A stretch of 18,602 nt of DNA from Caldifarciminota bacterium (lineage in GTDB: Bacteria > Hydrothermota > Tepidihabitantia > B3-TA06 > JALVRC01). This document shows, one piece after another, positions 13,762 through 18,602 of the stretch. The notes under the pieces were generated by a model. The model saw only the letters and a list, made by a program, of their open reading frames with translations, had not been told where the DNA came from and searched no databases. How positions within the stretch are numbered: the stretch's first letter is position 1; every line of letters starts with the position of its first letter. The position numbers were made by a program, and so were the translations under genes. The stretch is from positions 1 through 18,602 of the forward strand of contig JALVRC010000035.1 in NCBI GenBank assembly GCA_027025255.1, read 5' to 3'.

Positions 13762-14615
13762 TATACTTTCAGGATATAATCCTTAGATTGAGTGAATATT
13801 GGGCAAAAAACGACTGTATTCTCTTTGAACCCTATAACTCTGAAGTGGGGGCAGGAACTTTTAACCCTGCCACCTTTTTACGTGTACTTGACGAAAAAGA
13901 CTACAGGGTTGCATATGTTGAACCATCAAAAAGACCAAGGGATGGAAGGTACGGAAAAAATCCTTTAAGGGTACAACAATTCTGGCAATACCAGGTTATA
14001 CTTCAACCTGCTCCTGAGGATGTTCTAAAACTTTACATTAAGAGCCTTAAATATATTGGTATAGAACCTGAAAAACATGACCTTAAATTTACAGAGGATG
14101 ACTGGGAATCTCCTACTCTGGGTGCATGGGGACTTGGATGGCAGGTTGAATTAGATGGTATTGAAATAACACAGTTTACATACTTTCAGGAAGTTGGAGG
14201 TATTGCATTAAAAAACATCCCTGCAGAAATTACATACGGACTTGAAAGAATAGCAATTTTTCTTCAGGATGCTAAATCAATCTTTGATATTAAATGGAAT
14301 AGTACCTATACATGGGGAGACATTTTTTTAAGAAATGAACAGGAATTCTCTCAATTCAATTTTGAAGAGGCTAATGTAAAGATGCTTGAGGAAGAATTTA
14401 ATAACTATGAAAGAGAGGCATTTAACCTCGTAGAAAAAGGACTCGTACTTCCAGCATACGATTATACAATAAAATCTTCTCACATATTTAACCTTCTTGA
14501 GGCAAGAGGGGCAATCAGCGTTAGCGAAAGAGCAAAATATATAGGCAGGATCCGAAGGCTTGCCAAAAAAGTTGCTGAAACCTACAGGGATAAAAATGAA
14601 ACAGGTTATAATTGA
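13758..14615 (+). CDS. glyQ: Glycyl-tRNA synthetase alpha subunit
   Basis: At 285 aa this is a little shorter than E. coli GlyQ (303). It is the class II catalytic subunit of the bacterial-type alpha2beta2 enzyme and activates glycine for tRNA-Gly. Diagnostic motifs: YFQDIILRLSEYW at the start, EVGAGTFNPATFLRVL, AYVEPSKRPRDGRYG with NPLRVQQFWQYQVILQP, then WESPTLGAWGLGWQVELDG and GIALKNIPAEITYGLERIA (class II motif 3 with the conserved Arg). The C-terminal helices (VLPAYDYTIKSSHIFNLLEA) complete the subunit. It starts in an ATGA overlap with the HD gene and overlaps glyS by 20 bases. Confidence 0.97.
   Translation: MIYFQDIILRLSEYWAKNDCILFEPYNSEVGAGTFNPATFLRVLDEKDYRVAYVEPSKRPRDGRYGKNPLRVQQFWQYQVILQPAPEDVLKLYIKSLKYIGIEPEKHDLKFTEDDWESPTLGAWGLGWQVELDGIEITQFTYFQEVGGIALKNIPAEITYGLERIAIFLQDAKSIFDIKWNSTYTWGDIFLRNEQEFSQFNFEEANVKMLEEEFNNYEREAFNLVEKGLVLPAYDYTIKSSHIFNLLEARGAISVSERAKYIGRIRRLAKKVAETYRDKNETGYN
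14586..14590 (+). promoter_or_regulatory. Ribosome-binding site deciding the glyS start
   Basis: AGGGA lies 5 bases before the ATG at 14596, inside the 3' end of glyQ. A longer in-frame start at 14560 would add 12 residues with no family match; GlyS homologues begin with the LLxEIGxEELPA-type segment reached directly from 14596. Confidence 0.75.
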
Positions 14616-16626
14616 AATAGGATTTGAGGAACTACCAGCATCCTATCTTAAGAGAGGGCTTGATGAGTTAAGCATAAGGATTGAAACTCTATTAAAAGAA
14701 CATTTAATAGCATACAAAAACATTAAGGCCTTTTATACGAATAGAAGGTATATTATCTCTTTTTTTTCAGAGTTTAAAGGTCATGAAAGAGAAGAAGAGA
14801 TAAAAGGTCCCCCAAAACACATAGCATATTCAGAGGGGAAACTTACAAAAGCCGGGAAGTCATTCTTACAAAAACTTCAGATAGAAGAAAAAGACACATT
14901 CATAAAAAAACAGGGGAAAAGTGAATATTTATATGCGAAAATAAAAAAACAAGGTGAAACATTACCAAAAATACTTTCAAATATTCCAGGGATATTAGAA
15001 AGTATTGAATATCCGAGAAAAATGTCCTGGGGAAGAAGTATTCTATTCCCAAGGCCCATAAGATGGATAACTACCGTATATGATAATACATCTATTCCTA
15101 TCAGTATGGATGTATATAAAGAACTAACAACCTTTGTTAACAGGTTTGAAAAAAAGGAAAAACAAAGCTTTTCAAATGCAGAAGAGTTTTTTTCTGTGCT
15201 TGAGAGAGGACATGTCATTTACTCTTACGAAGAAAGAAAAAATAAGATATACAACGAGTTAAAAGAGGCAGGAACAAAACTAAATGGAAAAGTTATACTG
15301 GATGAAGAACTAATAGAAGAAATTGTAAATATTGTTGAGTACCCGGTTTTAATAGAGATTAAATTTGACAAGCGCTTCTCTTCTCTTCCCACACCTCTCG
15401 TTGTTACTGCTTTAAAAAAACATCAAAGAGCATTCTCTATTACAGATAGCCAGGGAAATACTCTTCCTTATGCATACGTGTTTGCAAACAACCCCCATGT
15501 TGATAGTGATTTAGCTAAAAAATGGCATGCAAGAATGATAGCTTCAAGACTTGAAGACGCAAAATTCTTTTTTGAAGAAGACCTAAGAATGGGTCTTGAA
15601 AGTATGGTTGAAGAAGGAAAAAAGGTTGTGTGGATTAAGAATGCCGGAACGCTTTATGAAAAGGCTGAAAGGCTTATGAGGCTTGCAGAACTCTTCTATT
15701 TAGATTTAAATATTGATAAAGAAACAATAAAAAAAGCTGCACATTTTGCAAAAGCAGATCTTGTATCAAATGTTGTAAGGGAAAAAGAATTTACCTCCCT
15801 GCAGGGTATAATGGGAGGCATATATGCAGAGGCACAAAAAGAAGATGAAAATGTAAAAAAAGCCATATATCATCACTACGAAACAAAGCCTATAGATAAC
15901 AAATACGCTGCAGCTCTCTCTATATTTGATAAGATTGACAATATATCAGGTGGATTCTATGCAAAAATGCTCCCCAAAGGGAGCTATGATCCTTTAGCAT
16001 TAAAGAGACAGGCAGATGCTATTATAGTACAAATAATACATATGCAATTTAATCTGTCCCTCGCCTCACTTATAAAAGAAGCAATTAAGCCTTTTTCCGA
16101 TGAACTCTATACTCCGATAAAAACATTTTTACTTGAAAGAGAAAAGAATTACTTTATAAAAAGCTTCCCTTACGATCACGTAAATGCAATATTAAATGTT
16201 ACATGGGAAAACATCTATGATGTTTATTTAAGACTAAATGCCTTTGAAAAATATTTAAAGCACAAGGCATCAGGGCTTTTTAAAGAGGTTGCAGTAGGGC
16301 AAAAAAGACTTGCAAACATTGTAAAGAAAGTAAAAGAAAAAACTTTGCTTAAAACATCCCTTTTTGAACAAAAAGAAGAAAAAGAACTATTTGATGCGTA
16401 CAATAAAATAAAGGAGAAGGTAATAAATTCTGTTAAAAATAAAAACTATTTAGAAACATTAGACTATCTCTTGACATTAAAACCATATATAGATAGGTTC
16501 TTTGATAATGTATTTGTAATGGTAGAAGATAATTCTATTAAAAATAATCGTCTTGCCTTGCTCACTCAAGTAAGAGAACTATTCCTCTTTCTTGCTGACT
16601 TTTCAGAAATCGTTGTTGAGACTTAG
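14596..16626 (+). CDS. glyS: Glycyl-tRNA synthetase beta subunit
   Basis: At 676 aa from the chosen start (E. coli GlyS 689), this subunit binds tRNA-Gly and completes the alpha2beta2 synthetase. It opens with the canonical IIEIGFEELPASYL, followed by GPPKHIA, MSWGRSILFPRPIRWI (family W-G-x-F-x-R-P-x-R-W), TALKKHQRAFSI and FVFANN-type YVFANNPHVD. An HD-like domain carries AKADLVSNVVREKEFTSLQG (KADL-E-LQG pattern), then DPLALKRQADAI. The C-terminal 100 residues form the helical anticodon-binding domain (KRLANIVKK, LLTQVRELFLFLADFSEI). No internal break is present. Its stop overlaps the opposite-strand DUF4349 gene's stop by 4 bases, with no terminator hairpin between. Confidence 0.96.
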   Translation: MKQVIIEIGFEELPASYLKRGLDELSIRIETLLKEHLIAYKNIKAFYTNRRYIISFFSEFKGHEREEEIKGPPKHIAYSEGKLTKAGKSFLQKLQIEEKDTFIKKQGKSEYLYAKIKKQGETLPKILSNIPGILESIEYPRKMSWGRSILFPRPIRWITTVYDNTSIPISMDVYKELTTFVNRFEKKEKQSFSNAEEFFSVLERGHVIYSYEERKNKIYNELKEAGTKLNGKVILDEELIEEIVNIVEYPVLIEIKFDKRFSSLPTPLVVTALKKHQRAFSITDSQGNTLPYAYVFANNPHVDSDLAKKWHARMIASRLEDAKFFFEEDLRMGLESMVEEGKKVVWIKNAGTLYEKAERLMRLAELFYLDLNIDKETIKKAAHFAKADLVSNVVREKEFTSLQGIMGGIYAEAQKEDENVKKAIYHHYETKPIDNKYAAALSIFDKIDNISGGFYAKMLPKGSYDPLALKRQADAIIVQIIHMQFNLSLASLIKEAIKPFSDELYTPIKTFLLEREKNYFIKSFPYDHVNAILNVTWENIYDVYLRLNAFEKYLKHKASGLFKEVAVGQKRLANIVKKVKEKTLLKTSLFEQKEEKELFDAYNKIKEKVINSVKNKNYLETLDYLLTLKPYIDRFFDNVFVMVEDNSIKNNRLALLTQVRELFLFLADFSEIVVET

Positions 16627-17486
16627 GACTTCTTTTTCTTTCTCGTAAAAGCTCTTATGATAAGATAAACTATAAAGCCTAAAATAACTATTGGTAAAAC
16701 TGCAAGTAGGATAAAAACAATCCATACAACTATATCAGTACCCAAAGTTATACCCTTATACCATATACTAAAAACCCCTTTTCTTTCAGACATTGTTTCG
16801 GGAACAATGGAAATATTTAATTTGGAGTTTGATACAAGATGTTGAATTTGTTTTAGTTGGCCTGAAAGACGTTCAATCCTTTCCTGAATCCTGTCAATCT
16901 CTCTCTCTATACTTATTATATCAGAGACAGAATAAGCCTTTTTAAGTAAAGCTCTGTATTCATCTCTTACTGCTGTGGCGTTTTTAAGTCTTGCATCTAA
17001 ATCCACATATGTAGAAGTATAGTCCTCTGAAGAAATGGAAAAAGACGTTACATTAAACTTGTCCTCTATTTCATTAACCACCCTATTAAAAACCTTGGGT
17101 TTTATCTCAAGTTGAATTGTAGCCCTTGCATATTTCCCTTTATAAATGTAGGTATTAAGAATAATAATATCAGGGTTATTCTTTAAATATATCATCAATT
17201 CTTCATATATTTTTTCAACTTTATTCGATGTAATTTCAATTGTTCCCTGTTGAGCAATCATTCTCTCTGTAATATCTAAATCTTCATTATTATCTAACGG
17301 AGCGTTTACAGGAGCTGGAGAAGAAACCGCCTTAGGACTTACATACCCAGCTGTTCTTGTATTTTCCTCAGAGATAGTTGCAGATTCATAGGTCTTATCC
17401 TTTTCTGTATAAATATTACTATCAATCTTTTTGTCTTTACAACTTAATATAGAAAAAATAAATAACACGGTTAACAATCTTTTCAT
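16623..17486 (-). CDS. DUF4349-family lipoprotein with coiled coil and C-terminal membrane helix
   Basis: The product is 287 aa from the chosen start. A longer in-frame start exists at 17522, but the ribosome-binding site AAAGGAGGG lies 6 bases before 17486 and the signal peptide begins there: MKRLLTVLFIFSILSC, with lipobox ILSC and lipidated Cys16. A Ser/Pro/Asn-rich linker follows (about 20-75). The DUF4349 core runs about 80-240: RMIAQQGTIEITSNKVEKIY, YARATIQLEIKP, SSEDYTSTYVDLDARLKN and a coiled coil (ISIEREIDRIQERIERLSGQ). A C-terminal hydrophobic helix (about 247-275) ends in a basic KKKK tail, typical of the family. The family function is unknown. The last two bases of ttuA's coding overlap this start in ATGA, so it is the third gene of the ttu operon. 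Confidence 0.87.
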   Translation of the reverse strand: MKRLLTVLFIFSILSCKDKKIDSNIYTEKDKTYESATISEENTRTAGYVSPKAVSSPAPVNAPLDNNEDLDITERMIAQQGTIEITSNKVEKIYEELMIYLKNNPDIIILNTYIYKGKYARATIQLEIKPKVFNRVVNEIEDKFNVTSFSISSEDYTSTYVDLDARLKNATAVRDEYRALLKKAYSVSDIISIEREIDRIQERIERLSGQLKQIQHLVSNSKLNISIVPETMSERKGVFSIWYKGITLGTDIVVWIVFILLAVLPIVILGFIVYLIIRAFTRKKKKS

Positions 17487-18373
17487 TTCTTTCCCTCCTT
17501 TATTTTTTCCTTTAATCGACAAAAACTACATATGTCTTGAGATGTCAGATATCCACATTTCTTACATGGACTTAATTTGACATCTTCTCTAAACTTTTCT
17601 TGAATCTTTAAGAAGTAAGCTTTTAAGAAATTCATTCTTGTAGCAGGCATCGCTTCTTCAATTTCCAGAAGAATATTTTTATAAAATGAGCCCGTAGTTG
17701 TCCTGGCATTAGGACATCTTAACAGTGCATAGTCGATTTCTTTAAAAAATGCATAAGCAGCAATTTCTCTTTCTGTTAAATAGATTAAAGGCTTTGCTTT
17801 TCTACTTAAACTCCCAATATCTTCCAATACAGGGAATTGCCTACCCATATACCCTGTGTTCCAGTGGAGGATATTGCCAAAAAGTGTTGCAGACTCATCT
17901 GAAAGATTATGCCCTGTAACAAGAGTATCAAACTTAGTCCCCTTTCTATTTATAAGATACCTCTTAACCATACCGCATACTGAACAGTAGGGTTTTTTCG
18001 AAATCTTAGCAGCCTCTCTTAATGATACACCTACCTCTTTTTCAAAATAATCTACATACAAAGGACGATTGAGCCTTTTTGCAAAAGCTTTAGATATATT
18101 CTCAGACACTTCTGAATATATCCCCAGTCCAATGTTTATATGATATCCTGTTGTATTATAACCCATTTCATTTAGTACCTGCCATACAACTAAAGAATCC
18201 TTTCCACCTGACACAGCTATTAAAAGTCGTTTTTCTTTTGAAAACATATTAAAATCCTTAATAGCTTTTTCAATTCTTCTTTTGAAAAAAAGAAGAAAGT
18301 GCTCTCTACAAAAGGCACTGTTGTGGGAACGCAGAGCTATTTCGGCTGTTTTACTGCAGACAGTGCATTTCAT
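17483..18373 (-). CDS. ttuA: TtuA-type tRNA 2-thiouridine synthetase (PP-loop, TtcA/TtuA family)
   Basis: This 296-aa cytosolic enzyme has an N-terminal zinc knuckle C3-x2-C6 with C22 and H25, the ATP-pyrophosphatase P-loop SGGKDS (55-60), candidate Fe-S ligands C130 and C133 (YCSVCG) with C220 (RCPNA), TGHNLSDE (153-160), and a C-terminal zinc knuckle C270/C273/C282/C285. This arrangement is that of TtuA, which adenylates U54 in the tRNA T loop and adds sulfur from TtuB-COSH to make 2-thio-T54, a mark of thermophile tRNAs. TtcA (s2C32) lacks both zinc knuckles. A TtuB-like gene precedes it by one base (TAAcATG). Related Ncs6/TtuA paralogues for position 34 cannot be fully excluded. Confidence 0.85.
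   Translation of the reverse strand: MKCTVCSKTAEIALRSHNSAFCREHFLLFFKRRIEKAIKDFNMFSKEKRLLIAVSGGKDSLVVWQVLNEMGYNTTGYHINIGLGIYSEVSENISKAFAKRLNRPLYVDYFEKEVGVSLREAAKISKKPYCSVCGMVKRYLINRKGTKFDTLVTGHNLSDESATLFGNILHWNTGYMGRQFPVLEDIGSLSRKAKPLIYLTEREIAAYAFFKEIDYALLRCPNARTTTGSFYKNILLEIEEAMPATRMNFLKAYFLKIQEKFREDVKLSPCKKCGYLTSQDICSFCRLKEKIKEGKK
17493..17501 (-). promoter_or_regulatory. Ribosome-binding site deciding the DUF4349 start
   Basis: AAAGGAGGG read on the - strand (17501-17493) stands 6 bases before the ATG at 17486. It marks that Met, just before the signal peptide, as the true start. Confidence 0.85.
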
Positions 18374-18374
18374 G

Positions 18375-18572
18375 TTAGCCGGCTGATGTTATCTTCCTTA
18401 TTTCAAGTTTCTTAACATACTTTAAACGACTGTCGTGTGTAAGAAGTTTTCTTTTTTCAACATCTATAACTAAAACTTCTTCTTCCCTTAAAGAAAGACT
18501 CTTTAACAAATTTCTTACTGTTTTTTCTTCGGAATATAATTCTTCTCTTTCAGGAAAAATAATAATGTTCAT
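18375..18572 (-). CDS. Small ThiS/MoaD/TtuB-like sulfur-carrier protein
   Basis: This 65-aa protein has a beta-grasp-like profile: strand MNIIIFPE, a helix after TVRNLLKSLSL, strand EVLVIDVEKRKLL, strand KKLEIRKI and a C-terminal tail. The length and the position directly before ttuA match TtuB, the ubiquitin-like carrier whose C-terminal thiocarboxylate donates sulfur. One oddity: the C-terminus is Ser-Ala-Gly, not the usual Gly-Gly. The terminal Gly needed for thiocarboxylation is present, but the penultimate one is replaced. There is no ribosome-binding site before the ATG; a TATAAT lies 9 bases upstream, so translation is probably leaderless or nearly so. The gene is complete, and its promoter -35 would lie past the window edge. 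Confidence 0.72.
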   Translation of the reverse strand: MNIIIFPEREELYSEEKTVRNLLKSLSLREEEVLVIDVEKRKLLTHDSRLKYVKKLEIRKITSAG

Positions 18573-18581
18573 ATTACATTA

Positions 18582-18587
18582 ATTATA
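18582..18587 (-). promoter_or_regulatory. -10 box of the ttu operon promoter (-35 outside window)
   Basis: On the - strand TATAAT (18587-18582) lies 9 bases before the ATG at 18572, so the predicted leader is about 3 bases. A 16-17-base spacer would place the -35 box beyond the right edge. Confidence 0.6.
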
Positions 18588-18602
18588 CATATAAAAGAAT
18601 AT

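Noticed and set aside
17487..17522. Longer N-terminus for the DUF4349 lipoprotein
   Set aside because: It would put 12 polar residues before the signal peptide and ignore the strong ribosome-binding site before 17486.
1..18602. CRISPR arrays, insertion sequences or attachment sites
   Set aside because: No regularly spaced repeats, transposase or integrase genes, or duplicated tRNA ends were found.

Overview
The window is AT-rich bacterial DNA and is packed with genes; most neighbours touch or overlap by 1-20 bases. The partial first gene ends in a Por-type (type IX secretion) sorting domain, and a PorV/PorQ-like outer-membrane barrel lies mid-window. Both point to a diderm bacterium with a T9SS-like apparatus. 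A TtuA-type tRNA thiolase beside a TtuB-like sulfur carrier suggests a thermophile, because 2-thio-T54 is a heat-adaptation tRNA mark. A lineage such as Candidatus WOR-3/Stahlbacteria or Hydrothermae would fit, but that is inference from gene content only.

Left part (1-3811, + strand): the 3' end of a secreted CARDB-like protein and a perfect-hairpin terminator; then a promoter, tRNA-Met(CAU) and rpiB 15 bases behind it; then a MoxR AAA+ ATPase, a 110-aa unknown protein and a 351-aa polytopic membrane protein with internal repeats. Second block (3839-8141, + strand): a strong promoter with an operator-like inverted repeat drives a class I methyltransferase, a two-domain protein (barrel-sandwich start, KOW end) of unknown role, a PorV-like barrel, accA and a DUF4388/PATAN-type regulator.

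Centre (8125-11557, - strand): a two-gene operon read against the preceding block. It starts from a near-consensus promoter placed so close that the mRNA is probably leaderless. The first gene encodes a protein resembling the ARPP-1 domain family. The second encodes an 867-aa fusion of an apparently intact Ser/Thr protein kinase with an intact UvrD/PcrA-type SF1 helicase. This is the most unusual system in the window: a candidate phospho-regulated helicase paired with a family seen in ADP-ribose/NAD-linked contexts.

Right part: an operon (11844-16626, +) encodes a cyclic-2,3-diphosphoglycerate-synthetase-like P-loop protein, an HD-domain phosphohydrolase and both glycyl-tRNA synthetase subunits (glyQ, glyS), all overlapping. 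Facing it on the - strand (16623-18572) are a TtuB-like carrier, a TtuA-like tRNA 2-thiolase and a DUF4349 lipoprotein, in that transcription order. The four complete promoters I can read all have a 16-base spacer.
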